This document shows, one piece after another, positions 9,181 through 18,305 of a stretch of 64,000 nucleotides of DNA. A program made the position numbers and the translations under genes. This DNA is from G963674835 sp963674835 (GTDB lineage: Bacteria > Planctomycetota > Planctomycetia > Pirellulales > Thermoguttaceae). Each line of letters starts with the position of its first letter. Positions within the stretch are counted from its first letter, which is position 1. The stretch is taken from the NCBI GenBank assembly GCA_963674835.2, contig CAXXKC010000003.1, positions 3,596,001-3,660,000 on the forward strand. Direction: 5' to 3'. A model generated the notes under the pieces. The model saw nothing but the letters and a program-made list of their open reading frames with translations. It searched no databases and was not told where the DNA came from.

Positions 9181-10158
9181 ATGGAAATGAAACAAGTCAG
9201 CGACAACTGCTTTGCGGTCCTGATCGATAAGAACCGCGTGTGTGACGCCAACTCCGGACTGATCAATGTGGGCGGCGGCGTTGTCGTCGACACGCAGTCG
9301 GACCTGGCCCATGCACGGCAGATGATCGAGATGTTCAGCAAGGTGTGGCCCGCCATGCCGCGGCGCGTCATCAACACCCACGAAGACGCCGACCACGTTT
9401 GGGGGAATCAGCTCTTCGAGGGCGCGGAGATTATCGCCCACCGATCCGTGCCTGAGCGGATGAAGCATGTCGCCGAGCCGAAGGAGAGCCAGAAGATGCT
9501 GCACGGCGTCGGTCATCTCCTCACGCGACTGGTTCTCAAGGCACTTCACCCCGGCATCGTGGCCGCGGGGCAGCAACTGCTGGAGGACTATAACTTTGAC
9601 GGGATCGAGCTGGTGCTGCCGACGACCTTGTTCGATACGCGTTACGAGCTCAACCTCGACGGCACGGAGGTCCACTTGATCTATGTCGGGCCGTGCCATC
9701 AAGTCGGGGACACGATCATTCACGTACCCAAAGAGCGCGTGGTGTTCGCCGGCGACGTGCTGTTCCGGCAGTGTACGCCGATGGGCTGGACGGGCTCCTA
9801 CGAAAAATGGTTCCAGTGCCTCGACCTGATGATCGAACTCGACCCGGAAGTCATCGTTCCCGGCCACGGCCCGCTCTGCGGGATCGAAGGGGCGATGGAG
9901 ATGAAAGCGTACCTCCAGTACGTCCGTGACGAGTCGAAGAAGTGCTTCGACAACAGTCTCCCGTCGCTGGAGGCCGCGAAGCGAATCGAGTTCGGCCCCT
10001 ACGGCGAGTGGCGTGCCCCGGCACGGTTGTACATGAACGTTGAACGGGCGTATCGCGAGTTCCGCAACGAACCGCCTGACGCGCCTTGGGATACGGCAGG
10101 GACTTTCGACGCCATCTACCAGGTGGCCAAGGCGAAGGGGATCGAAGTCGAATACTGA
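9181..10158 (+). CDS. Cytoplasmic MBL-fold metallohydrolase
   Basis: A 325-residue protein without a signal peptide. The motif NTHEDADH at residues 65-72 gives the HxxxDH version of the zinc site (His67, Asp71, His72; the usual second His is Glu/Asp here). Further ligands are expected in VYVGPCHQVGDT, FAGDVLF and VPGHGPL. It is similar in layout to hydrolases of the glyoxalase II/beta-lactamase-like group, probably with unusual metal ligation because of the HEDADH pattern. A short copy of its 3' end occurs again at 11501-11554, showing that a paralogue once lay downstream. Second gene of the operon. Confidence 0.85.
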   Translation: MEMKQVSDNCFAVLIDKNRVCDANSGLINVGGGVVVDTQSDLAHARQMIEMFSKVWPAMPRRVINTHEDADHVWGNQLFEGAEIIAHRSVPERMKHVAEPKESQKMLHGVGHLLTRLVLKALHPGIVAAGQQLLEDYNFDGIELVLPTTLFDTRYELNLDGTEVHLIYVGPCHQVGDTIIHVPKERVVFAGDVLFRQCTPMGWTGSYEKWFQCLDLMIELDPEVIVPGHGPLCGIEGAMEMKAYLQYVRDESKKCFDNSLPSLEAAKRIEFGPYGEWRAPARLYMNVERAYREFRNEPPDAPWDTAGTFDAIYQVAKAKGIEVEY

Positions 10159-10205
10159 CACCGCTTGACGAACTCAAGCCACCATAGACCAAGAGGATAA
10201 CGGCA

Positions 10206-10574
10206 ATGCAATTCCCCATGATCCATGCGGACGAACGGGGCGAGACGCACTTCGGCGTCCAGGACCTATCGGACCGTGAGCTTGCCGTGGGCCCGGCGCC
10301 GAACCCTGCGGGGCAGATGAGCGATGTCGGAGCGGTCACGACCATGTGCGTAATCTCGTTCCCCGCCGGGACCTTCGCGCCCGCCCACAACGCCCCCCAG
10401 CCCTACGTCGTCATCGTCCTGTCGGGCGAGGGCGAAGTGGTGACCAGCGACGGCCAGTCGCGGCGATTCCATCCCGGCGACGTGCTCTTCTGCAACGACC
10501 TCACCGGCAAGGGGCACGTGACTCGGGCGGTCACTGATTTGGTCCTCGCGTTCGTCAATCGGGCCAAGTCCTGA
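10206..10574 (+). CDS. Small cupin-domain protein
   Basis: A 122-residue single-domain cupin. The C-terminal half carries the conserved double-stranded beta-helix features: APAHNAPQPYVVIVLSGEGEV (first motif, His near residue 62) and the second motif around FHPGDVLFCNDLTGKGHVT. Small cupins of this kind serve as isomerases, dioxygenases or sugar-binding proteins; the exact role is not readable. The preceding AAGAGGATAACGGCA provides a ribosome binding site. Spacing of 47 bases to both neighbours fits co-transcription with the MBL hydrolase and the SMP-30 lactonase. Confidence 0.85.
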   Translation: MQFPMIHADERGETHFGVQDLSDRELAVGPAPNPAGQMSDVGAVTTMCVISFPAGTFAPAHNAPQPYVVIVLSGEGEVVTSDGQSRRFHPGDVLFCNDLTGKGHVTRAVTDLVLAFVNRAKS

Positions 10575-10621
10575 GACAGCTGTAGGCAGGCAGAATCCGA
10601 CAACCAACGAGAAAGAACACT

Positions 10622-11488
10622 ATGACGCCCCGCATCAAGACACTGGTTGATTCCTCCAAGGGCCTTAAGTTCACCGAGAGTCCCCGTTGGCACAACGGCA
10701 AGTTGTGGTTCATCGACATCCACGACAAGCGGATCAAGACAGTGGACTTCACCGGTTTTGTCGCAACGGTGCTGGAACTGCCGTTCATCCCGAACGCCTT
10801 TGGGCGCACTCCCGAGGGAACGGTGGTGGTTGGCGATGCATTTCAGCGCCGGATTTACCGTGCGGTAGGAACTGCCCTGCAACAAGTGGCCGACATCAGC
10901 AACTTGACCACGTGCTGCTTGAGCGACGGCATCGTGGACGCCCAAGGCCGTCTGTACGTAGGGGACATCGGCTACAACTTCCTGGACCCGGCGGCCAAGC
11001 CCGTCGAAACCTGCGTGATCGTCCTCGTCGGCCCTGATGGTCGAGCATCCATGGTTGCCGATAAGCTGTTCTTTCCGAACGGCATGGTCATCACCCCCGA
11101 CGGAAAAACGCTCATTGTCGGCGAGACGCTCGGCTGTCGCCTGACCGCCTTCGACATCCAGGAAGATGGCTCCCTCAGCAACCGCCGGGTCTGGGCGCAG
11201 TTGCCCTCGTCCGTCGGCCCCGACGGCATCTGCCTCGATGCCGAGGGGGGCGTGTGGTGCGCCAATCCCGAAGGCGAGGACAGTGTGGTGCGGGTCCACG
11301 AGGGCGGGGAGATCACGGACCGGATCAAGGTCGACACCCACGCATATGCGGTGATGTTGGGTGGCCCGGAGCGGAGGCACCTCTTCATTTGTGCATCGGG
11401 CTCCCACGATCCGGCAGAAATTCACCAGAACCCCAGCGCGAGCTTCCAGATTGTCGAGGTGGTTGTCCCGGGTGCAGGAATACCGTGA
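10622..11488 (+). CDS. SMP-30/gluconolactonase family lactonase
   Basis: A 288-residue six-bladed propeller enzyme. Expected metal ligands are visible: Glu19 in FTESPRW, Asn in FPNGMVITPDG and Asp in VGPDGICLDAEGG. Known members hydrolyse sugar or other lactones using one divalent metal. No signal peptide, so it acts in the cytoplasm. Within this operon, a lactonase next to a FAH-family hydrolase and a carboxymuconolactone-decarboxylase-like protein suggests stepwise opening and cleavage of a lactone intermediate. The 3' side is followed by a 96-base gap containing a duplicated gene relic. Confidence 0.88.
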   Translation: MTPRIKTLVDSSKGLKFTESPRWHNGKLWFIDIHDKRIKTVDFTGFVATVLELPFIPNAFGRTPEGTVVVGDAFQRRIYRAVGTALQQVADISNLTTCCLSDGIVDAQGRLYVGDIGYNFLDPAAKPVETCVIVLVGPDGRASMVADKLFFPNGMVITPDGKTLIVGETLGCRLTAFDIQEDGSLSNRRVWAQLPSSVGPDGICLDAEGGVWCANPEGEDSVVRVHEGGEITDRIKVDTHAYAVMLGGPERRHLFICASGSHDPAEIHQNPSASFQIVEVVVPGAGIP

Positions 11489-11500
11489 CACGGCGAGTGC

Positions 11501-11554
11501 TTCGACGCCGCCTTCCAGGTGGCCAAGGCAGAAGGGATCGAAGTTGAGTATTGA
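11501..11554 (+). pseudogene. Relic of a second MBL hydrolase (3' end)
   Basis: This stretch encodes FDAAFQVAKAEGIEVEY and a TGA stop. The gene at 9181 ends FDAIYQVAKAKGIEVEY and stop. The DNA match spans about 54 bases with mostly synonymous differences. It is the surviving end of a paralogue deleted between the lactonase and FAH genes. Confidence 0.8.
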
Positions 11555-11584
11555 CTCATTCAGAAACCGTAAGGGAATGACGCC

Positions 11585-12616
11585 ATGAAGCTGATCCGAT
11601 TCACCATCGCCGGCTCGCCGAATCCGTGTTTCGGCGTCGTCGTCCGGGACCAGGCGGTTTCGTTCGCCATGCTGCAAAACAAGACGGGGAAGTCGTGCTC
11701 CTGCTTGGCCGATAGCCGATCCTACCTTGCCAGTCTTCCCGATAGCGAGCACAATGCCAAGGAACTGCTCGCCTGGGGCGAACGGCACCTCGAAGAACTC
11801 GGTGCTGACCAGCGCTTCCCGCTCAGCGCCGTCCGCCTGCTGGAGCCGGTGGAGGTGGCCGCGCTGTTCGACTTCGGTCTGACACCGCGACATCTCAAGA
11901 ACTCCGGCGAAACGATCGGGGAGTATGAAAAGGACAACCCGCAGACAGCGCCGTTGTTGCAGGCGTTCGCCAAAGCCGTCATGGCCCCGAAAGCCAAGCC
12001 CCCCGCGGGTCAGCCCGAGCCGCTGTCGTACTACAAGGGCAACATGAACACCATCGTCGGCAACGGGGAAACCGTCCCCTGGCCAGCATACACGTCGCGG
12101 CTGGACGTTGAGCCTGAACTGGCCGTCGTGTACGGGAACGAAAAGCAGGCGGTGGCGGGCTTCTGCATCTTCAACGACATCTCGGCCCGCGACGTTCAGG
12201 CCACGGAGTTCGTCGGCGGGTTCTGCCTGACCAAGGACATGGCGAAGGGCAACCAGCTAGGACCATACCTGGTCACGCCCGATGAAGTTGGCGATCCGTA
12301 CAACCTGAAGGTGACGGTTGTGGTCAATGGGCACGTCAAGTACCAGGGATCGACATCCGAAATCAGCCACAAGGCTGAAGACGTGTTCGCTTGGTTGCGG
12401 TTCGTCGCTCCCATCAAGCCCGGCTCGGTGATGGGCTTCGGCACCATTCCCGACTGTACCGGCTGTGATCACGACGACTTCATCGACCCTGGTGCGGAGA
12501 TCGAGATCACTATCGAGCGAATCGGGACACTCCGCTGCCGTTTCGCGGTACCGATGGGCAAGCTGCTACCGAGCCGTTGGCCCGTGCGCGAGGCGTTGCA
12601 GAAGTACCACGGGTAG
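11585..12616 (+). CDS. Fumarylacetoacetate hydrolase (FAH) family protein
   Basis: A 343-residue protein. The C-terminal two thirds match the FAH fold: LDVEPELAVVYG with the ExE metal ligands, FCIFNDISARD, the VVNGHVKYQGSTSEI strand region and the FGTIPDCTG turn. Members cleave C-C bonds in beta-diketo acids, decarboxylate, hydrate or isomerise in aromatic and sugar-acid catabolism. The exact reaction is unknown; the family is notoriously hard to assign. Cytoplasmic. The gene sits between the lactonase and a carboxymuconolactone-decarboxylase-like gene and most likely acts on the ring-opened product. Confidence 0.88.
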   Translation: MKLIRFTIAGSPNPCFGVVVRDQAVSFAMLQNKTGKSCSCLADSRSYLASLPDSEHNAKELLAWGERHLEELGADQRFPLSAVRLLEPVEVAALFDFGLTPRHLKNSGETIGEYEKDNPQTAPLLQAFAKAVMAPKAKPPAGQPEPLSYYKGNMNTIVGNGETVPWPAYTSRLDVEPELAVVYGNEKQAVAGFCIFNDISARDVQATEFVGGFCLTKDMAKGNQLGPYLVTPDEVGDPYNLKVTVVVNGHVKYQGSTSEISHKAEDVFAWLRFVAPIKPGSVMGFGTIPDCTGCDHDDFIDPGAEIEITIERIGTLRCRFAVPMGKLLPSRWPVREALQKYHG

Positions 12617-12657
12617 TCCCCATCCTTTCTCGACCATCGCACCGGAGGTAACTGGCT

Positions 12658-13107
12658 ATGCAGCCGGAAGAATCTCGATACGCCCGTGGGCTTGGCAGTA
12701 TACGAGCCATTTTCGGACCGGGGATTGAATCCGCGTTGAAGGGCCTCGCCGCAACCAGTCCCGATCTGGTGCGTTGCCTCGTTGAATTCCCGTTCGGCGA
12801 CATCTACCCCCGCCCCGGCCTGGACTTGAAGACGAGGGAGATGCTCACGGTCGCAGCCCTTGCGGTCCTCGGCTACCCGCAGGCGGAGTTGAAGGACCAT
12901 ATCCGGGGTGCGTTGAACGTCGGCTGCACCCGTGACGAAGTTTTAGAGGTCATCCTGCAAATGGCCGTGTACGCCGGTTTCCCTGCCGCACTGGAAGCCG
13001 TCAAGACGGCGGCGTCTGTGTTCGGCGACAAGCAGCAGTCAGCCGAACGGCCTGTCCGGACAATCAACATATCGATCTTCTCCATAGTGCTGACGGGAGC
13101 CATCTAG
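12658..13107 (+). CDS. Carboxymuconolactone decarboxylase family protein
   Basis: A 149-residue alpha-helical protein. The family core is clear: LKTREMLTVAALAVLGYPQAELKDH, then ALNVGCTRDEVLEVILQM and YAGFPAALEA. There is no CxxC pair, so it resembles the true decarboxylase branch more than AhpD-type peroxidases. The last residues (after FGDKQQ) look unlike the family and may come from a displaced stop. Good ribosome binding site (CGGAGG, 12642-12647). Last gene of the operon, 41 bases after the FAH gene. Expected to act in the cytoplasm on a lactone or muconate-like intermediate. Confidence 0.87.
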   Translation: MQPEESRYARGLGSIRAIFGPGIESALKGLAATSPDLVRCLVEFPFGDIYPRPGLDLKTREMLTVAALAVLGYPQAELKDHIRGALNVGCTRDEVLEVILQMAVYAGFPAALEAVKTAASVFGDKQQSAERPVRTINISIFSIVLTGAI

Positions 13108-13290
13108 TGACGGGGCCCAGAGGGCCTTTTGAGTCCCGAAACACGTTGCTTTGATCGAACCGTGTTGGAAAACCCACGATTCTCGAAACGCGATGCACGA
13201 GGTGGCATTTCTATCGCGCTCGGTCACTGACCAAAGCGCTCATCGACGGACACGACCGAGAAAGCCGGCGATGTCGGAAAACGTGTCCCA

Positions 13291-13917
13291 TCAACCACGA
13301 ACGGTCTTCGAGTTGCCATCCACGGGCGGTTTCATTGCCAGGTAGCGATACAGGGTCGACTTCGACATTTTCAGGGTGGCGCAAATGTCGTCGAGACTGA
13401 TGGTCTTGTCTTGATACAGCTTCTTGGCGAGAACGACCTTGGGTTCGGTCGCCCGCGTTGGAGGGCGGCCTCCCTTGCGGCCTCTGGCCCGCGCAGCTGC
13501 CAAGCCTGCTTTGGTTCGCTCCTGAATGAGGCGGCGTTCAAACTGGGCGAGCGCCGAGACGATGTTGAAAATCAATTCACCCGATGCGCTGGTGGTGTCA
13601 ATGGCACCTTCGTTGAGCGATCGGAAGCCGACCCCTCGGCCACGCAGATCTTCAACGAGCGAGATGAGATGACGCATGGAGCGGCCAAGTCGATCCAGCC
13701 GCCAGACCACAAGAATGTCACCGCCTTGCAGTGCGTCTAGGCACTTGGCCAACCCGGGCCGGTCACTCCGAGCACCGGAAAGTTTGTCCATGAAGATGAG
13801 GTACTTGGCGATTCCGTGCTTTTCCAGGGCGTCGACCTGCAGGCTCAGGTCTTGGTCGTCCGTGCTGACGCGAGCGTAGCCGAGAAGACGGCCGCTGTCG
13901 GGAAAGGGGACCACCAT
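13291..13917 (-). CDS. Serine recombinase (resolvase/invertase family)
   Basis: A 208-residue recombinase with normal small-resolvase length. The catalytic Ser is in GYARVSTDDQ near residue 17, with the arginine cluster VVWRLDRLGRSMRHL near residue 70 and the dimer helix region ALAQFERRLIQERT. GRKGGRPP marks the end of the catalytic part, and an HTH_7-type DNA-binding domain follows (SLDDICATLKMSKSTLYRYL). It probably moves or inverts an element, but no matching inverted repeats or partner cargo are visible beside it, so it may be a stranded gene. Strand is opposite to the preceding operon. Confidence 0.92.
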   Translation of the reverse strand: MVVPFPDSGRLLGYARVSTDDQDLSLQVDALEKHGIAKYLIFMDKLSGARSDRPGLAKCLDALQGGDILVVWRLDRLGRSMRHLISLVEDLRGRGVGFRSLNEGAIDTTSASGELIFNIVSALAQFERRLIQERTKAGLAAARARGRKGGRPPTRATEPKVVLAKKLYQDKTISLDDICATLKMSKSTLYRYLAMKPPVDGNSKTVRG

Positions 13918-14110
13918 AGCGCTGCCAATCTGAGATGCGTGTCAACATAGGTAAGACATGGCATCCCGGCAGGAGGTTCGCTCGTAGGGCGATTCATCCC
14001 GAGTCTTCCCGAGAACAGGGTCGTTTTCAAATACGTCCCGAGATACGTATGAGGAAATGAAATAGCAGCGCCGTGATGGATGTGGTCGCATACACGCAAC
14101 CTCGCCTCGA

Positions 14111-15715
14111 CTACTGGACATCCCTCCTGTAGAGAGTCTCCGTGAATCCGAGACTTAGGTCCCGATATATCACCTGGGCCGCGTTCCGGCCAGGCGCCAT
14201 GGTCACGCCCGGGCCCGGGTGGCTGCCGGACCCGCACAGGTAGACGTTTGCAATTGGCGATTTGTAGTTCCCCATCTCCGGTATCGGGCGCATGGACCCG
14301 ACTTGATAGGGCACGAAGGCGCCATGGCTGTTCGTTCCTTGCAGCGCGCTCGGCAACATCCTGTCGATATCCTGAGGGCTGTGGACAACCCGCTTCACGA
14401 TTCTCTCCCGGAGATCGGGGATGTAGTCCCTGGTTGCCAACTCGATGACACGATCAGCCAAAGGTTCTTTCACTTCGTTCCAGATCGTTTCGCTGATCCG
14501 GCCGGCGGCATCACCTTTGATTGCGTAGGGAACAGGCTGGACTACAAGCTTCATCAATCCCGCTCCAGGCGGCACGCGGCCCCGATCGGCGGCCATGTCG
14601 TTGCAGATGAGGGCAAACGGTTCTTCCGGCAGGAGACCGCTGCGGGCTTCATAGAAGATGCGGGAGAAGTATTCCAGGGAAGGCGGGCTGGGGTGCACAT
14701 AGACGGATTGCCCGACCACCGGTCCCGCCTTGTAGCTGGGAGGCTTGTCAAGAGCAAGATAGACGACCATTACGGATTCACCCAGTTCGTATCGCCGGAT
14801 CTTCCCGGCGATGCTCGCCCCTACTTGGCTCTCCCCAAGCAGGTTGAGCACGAGGTGCCGCGGATGGACGCTGGAGGCAATCAGCCTTCCGCTCCGGATC
14901 TCCTCGCCGTCAAGAAGCTCAACGGCAACGGCCTTTCCGTTCTCTACGAGGATTCTCTTCACGTGTGCGTTGACCCGGATCTGGCCGCCATGTGCTTCGA
15001 GGAAGCGGGCCAGTGCCAGGGGAAGTTGCCGCATGCCCCCTTTCACGACGTTGTTGCCAAAGTGCTGGATCACCATTGAGAAAAGCCAGGCCGCGCTCCC
15101 GCCTCCGACATCGTCGGGAGAAACCCCTACATGCGCGCCCCAGGCGGCCGCCAGGCACTTGGTTTCTTCCGCCTCGAAAGATTCGCTGCACCATGATCGG
15201 AGATTCTGCATCTCGAACCGGTACTCGTCCGGGCCGCCCGCGAGATTCCGTAGGGCCGCCTGATCTGCAAGAGACGGCGGTGGGCTGTTGAACGAGGCGC
15301 AAATAGCATCCTTCCTTTCCAGGAACGCGTGGAAGAGACGGCGCCAGGTTTCGGCGTCCTTCTCGGAGTGGCGGCCGATGTCCTGGCACGTCCGGTCGAG
15401 GTCGCAGTGGACGGTAACCGAGCGGCCGTCGGGAAAGGCGTGTGACCAGCAGGGTTCAGGATGAAGCAGTTCGAGACCGTATTGAGCCAGCTGAAGTTCC
15501 TCCAGAACCGGTGAGAAATTCGCGAACTGAATGCATAGTGCGTGCGTGTCCGAATGGAACCCAGGCAGGGTCACCTCTTCCGTGTTGGTCATTCCACCGA
15601 TGGAATGATACTGCTCCAGAACGAGGACCTTCAGGCCGGCCTTCGCCAGATAGCAGGCACAGGTCAGGCCGTTATGCCCGCTGCCGATCACGACGGCATC
15701 GTAATTGGCTGGCAT
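14111..15715 (-). CDS. Phytoene desaturase-like FAD-dependent oxidoreductase
   Basis: A protein of about 534 residues. The start at 15715 is preferred because AGGAGG lies just before it and the product then begins MPANYDAVVIGSGHNG, the FAD-binding strand. The N-terminal Rossmann motif GSGHNGLTCACYLAKAG and the C-terminal motif CGSGSHPGPGVTMAPGRNA are those of the CrtI-like amine oxidase/desaturase group. No other carotenoid gene is near, so the substrate may be different. The gene follows the amidase gene with 49 bases between, and both probably belong to one transcript with the PAS protein gene. Confidence 0.88.
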   Translation of the reverse strand: MPANYDAVVIGSGHNGLTCACYLAKAGLKVLVLEQYHSIGGMTNTEEVTLPGFHSDTHALCIQFANFSPVLEELQLAQYGLELLHPEPCWSHAFPDGRSVTVHCDLDRTCQDIGRHSEKDAETWRRLFHAFLERKDAICASFNSPPPSLADQAALRNLAGGPDEYRFEMQNLRSWCSESFEAEETKCLAAAWGAHVGVSPDDVGGGSAAWLFSMVIQHFGNNVVKGGMRQLPLALARFLEAHGGQIRVNAHVKRILVENGKAVAVELLDGEEIRSGRLIASSVHPRHLVLNLLGESQVGASIAGKIRRYELGESVMVVYLALDKPPSYKAGPVVGQSVYVHPSPPSLEYFSRIFYEARSGLLPEEPFALICNDMAADRGRVPPGAGLMKLVVQPVPYAIKGDAAGRISETIWNEVKEPLADRVIELATRDYIPDLRERIVKRVVHSPQDIDRMLPSALQGTNSHGAFVPYQVGSMRPIPEMGNYKSPIANVYLCGSGSHPGPGVTMAPGRNAAQVIYRDLSLGFTETLYRRDVQ

Positions 15716-15764
15716 TCTCGTCCTCCTCATCGGATCACTAGCGGGGTGCCATGCAACGAGCGAC

Positions 15765-17285
15765 TCAAATCGCAATACTCCGGACGTACTCCGGCGGACG
15801 TCTCACTTGTGTCGCTTGTTCAAATGCATAAGCGTAGCTGATAAGTTTCCCTTCCTGGTAGGCACCGGCGAAGAAGGACAGGCCCACCGGCAGCCCATGA
15901 ACATAGCCGGCCGGAACGGAAATGTGCGGGTAGCCCGCCACGGCGGGAGCTGTTGAACAGCCACCGCGAAGGATGTTGTCACCGACAACCGGATCGATCA
16001 CAAATGGGGGCGAACCCTCGGTGGGAGCAATGATCGCATCGAGCTGGTGGTCGCTGAGTGCCTTGTCGATTCCCTCAGTACGGCCAAGTCGGCGGAGTTC
16101 AGCCTTAAGCTCGAGACAAGCCTCGTCGGTCAATTCGCCCTTCGTCTGAGCCATCTGAAGAAATTCCTGGCGGAAGTACGGCATGACCTCAGCGGCATGG
16201 TCTTCATTGAATCGGATCAGATCCGCCAGACTCCTGACCTTTGCCCGCGGGTGTTCGGCGAGATAACGATTCAAAGTTGTCTTGAGACCGTAACGGAACA
16301 GTTCGAGTTCCAATTCTCCGAAGAACGGCAATGAACTGGCCCGAACAGGATCTACGATCACCGCCCCGAGGGCCTTCAACTGGCAGATGGCATCTTCGAT
16401 CACCGCGTCCGTTCCTTCGTGCTGTCCAAAACACTCCCGGGCGATGCCCAGTCGAGCCCCACTCAGGGCTGTTGCATCGAGGAAACTGCGATAGTCGTGC
16501 GCCTTTCGACCGACACTTTCCTTCGTCGCTGTGTCTTGAGGATCGTAACCTGCCAGCACAGTCAGGATAGTAGCTACGTCGGCCACGCAGCGCCCCATCG
16601 GGCCAGCCGTATCCTGAGGTGGTGTAACCCCAATGATACCCGCACGACTCACCAGCCCTACGGTTGGCTTGAGGCCAACGATGCTGTTGCTCGATGCGGG
16701 ACGGACGATGGAACCGTCGACTTCCGCACCGATTGCAGCGACGCAGAGGTTGGCCGCCACAGCCACGGCCGAGCCGGAGCTGGATCCGAGAGGGCTGCGA
16801 TCGAGGACATAGGGATTGCGAACCTGCCCACCGCGGCTGCTCCAGCCGCTGCAGGCGCGCGTGGACCGCATGTAGCCCCACTCGCTCATATTGGACTTAG
16901 CCAACAATACCGCGCCCGCTTCACGAAGTTGTGCGACAACCGCGGCATCGCGCGGGGCACAGTTTCCGACGAGCGCCAAGGAGCCGGCCGTTGTCATCAT
17001 CCGGTCCGCCGTGTCGAAGCTGTCCTTAACGACAATCGGCACGCCATGCAGTGGCCCGCGCGGGCCGGATTTGAGGCGCTCTTCATCGAGGGCGGCGGCG
17101 ATGTCGAGGGCATCGGGGTTGCATTCGATAAAGCTCCGCAACGTCGGGCCGGCCGCGTCGCACTCGCTGGCCCGACGCAGGAACTGCTCGCAAAGCACCG
17201 CCGATGTCCATTCCCCCGTGTCAAACGCGAGTTGCCACTCGGCGATTGACCGCTCCGGCAATTCCATCTTAGCAGGTCCGAGCAT
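15765..17285 (-). CDS. Amidase-signature family hydrolase
   Basis: A 506-residue enzyme. The Ser-cisSer-Lys triad is visible: Lys87 in VVKDSF, the GSSSGSA stretch at residues 167-172 carrying the cis Ser, and nucleophile Ser192 in EVDGSIVRPAS. Known members hydrolyse amide bonds of small molecules or peptides in the cytoplasm. No signal peptide. It lies between the PAS gene (52 bases upstream) and the desaturase-like gene, which suggests a small pathway that cleaves an amide and oxidises a product or carrier. The start at 17285 has GTGAGGAC upstream; an ATG at 17267 is also possible. Confidence 0.9.
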   Translation of the reverse strand: MLGPAKMELPERSIAEWQLAFDTGEWTSAVLCEQFLRRASECDAAGPTLRSFIECNPDALDIAAALDEERLKSGPRGPLHGVPIVVKDSFDTADRMMTTAGSLALVGNCAPRDAAVVAQLREAGAVLLAKSNMSEWGYMRSTRACSGWSSRGGQVRNPYVLDRSPLGSSSGSAVAVAANLCVAAIGAEVDGSIVRPASSNSIVGLKPTVGLVSRAGIIGVTPPQDTAGPMGRCVADVATILTVLAGYDPQDTATKESVGRKAHDYRSFLDATALSGARLGIARECFGQHEGTDAVIEDAICQLKALGAVIVDPVRASSLPFFGELELELFRYGLKTTLNRYLAEHPRAKVRSLADLIRFNEDHAAEVMPYFRQEFLQMAQTKGELTDEACLELKAELRRLGRTEGIDKALSDHQLDAIIAPTEGSPPFVIDPVVGDNILRGGCSTAPAVAGYPHISVPAGYVHGLPVGLSFFAGAYQEGKLISYAYAFEQATQVRRPPEYVRSIAI

Positions 17286-17337
17286 GAGTCCTCACACACC
17301 GAACAATACGAGGCTAGAACGAATACTCCGGAGAGAA

Positions 17338-17685
17338 TCAGTCGATCGTGAATGAAATCCCGAAGCAGCATTTTTCGCCGTCCAACTCGCCCAACCACTT
17401 GCAGACGTTCAGCGTCGCCCCGCCGCGGCTGGACTTGTCAACGTATTCGTGCTGGAAACTTGGTTCTCCTGTCTTAAAGACGCGATTGTCATCGGCCTGC
17501 AAGGCATCGGCGTTATCCGCCCAAACCAAGTCCCCGTCGGTCTTGCCGACGACGTCCTCGTTAGCAAGTTGGTTTATCGTGCGATTTCCCCAGACGTACC
17601 TGCCGCTATCGTTCTTCACCCAAAACAGAAAAGGCACGTCGCGAAATACCTCAAGAGCTGCGCTCTGCATGGCGAGAGTCTCCAT
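17338..17685 (-). CDS. Stand-alone PAS domain protein
   Basis: A 115-residue single PAS-type domain: FWVKNDSGRYVWGNRTINQL, DVVGKTDGDLVW and the final CCFGISFTID strand. There is no output domain such as a kinase or HTH. It may bind a ligand or a partner rather than signal alone. The first ATG (17685) lacks a clear ribosome binding site; the second (17670) has GGAG nine bases upstream. It is the first gene of a likely three-gene operon with amidase and FAD oxidoreductase, so the ligand could be the pathway substrate. Function otherwise unknown. Confidence 0.8.
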   Translation of the reverse strand: METLAMQSAALEVFRDVPFLFWVKNDSGRYVWGNRTINQLANEDVVGKTDGDLVWADNADALQADDNRVFKTGEPSFQHEYVDKSSRGGATLNVCKWLGELDGEKCCFGISFTID

Positions 17686-18305
17686 GTGTCATGAATCGAT
17701 CAACACAACCGGCGAATCGTCCACCTCGCATCGTTGCAGACGCCAGCGCAGTAGTTCCCCTCGCCGTGGCGAGCCGGATCAGCGGCTCGTCCGCAGTCCA
17801 GTGGCTTCCGCATCGTTCGCGGAAACCTCTCACGGATGGCGATACTTGGGAACTGCCTTGTGGAACCCTTCGACAGTCGGCAGACGAAGCCGCTGCTATG
17901 GGCACTCGTGCAAAGTCCTGCACGAAAATAGTACGGTATTCTATGTCGCGGCATACAAGGAGACAAGTTCGCAGGAATTCCGGTCTCGGTCCTCCGCATG
18001 CCCTGGAAATCTGGGGCATGTGGCTGGCCGTCTCAGCCCGTATCTGTGGGGGCAGATGCGAACGCGAGAAAAGGCATGGAGATTTCGACCCGCGCAACCC
18101 CGACCAGAGTTCCCCAGCAGACTTATCGCGGTTATTCTGGCCGCAGTCCGAGCTTTGGGTGATAGTCTGACATGTCCGTGAAACACGATGACTTGCTACG
18201 GCAACGGCAGGAATATTGACGCCGCTGTCCCGGCACGTTCCTCGTTGTTACCGTGCGTTCCGACTTGCGGCTTGGTCACCGCTACGGTCCTGGGCCTTGC
18301 GGCAT
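17686..18305. other. Intergenic region, no gene seen
   Basis: About 620 bases separating two minus-strand units. Both strands have open frames of up to 160 codons but none shows family motifs, a signal peptide or a ribosome binding site, and the amino-acid composition looks like translated antisense DNA. Promoters for the PAS operon probably lie here. Confidence 0.4.

Noticed and set aside
9163..11893. Long antisense frames (332 and 496 codons) opposite the catabolic operon
   Set aside because: Shadow frames created by GC-rich codon bias; the plus-strand genes have clear families.
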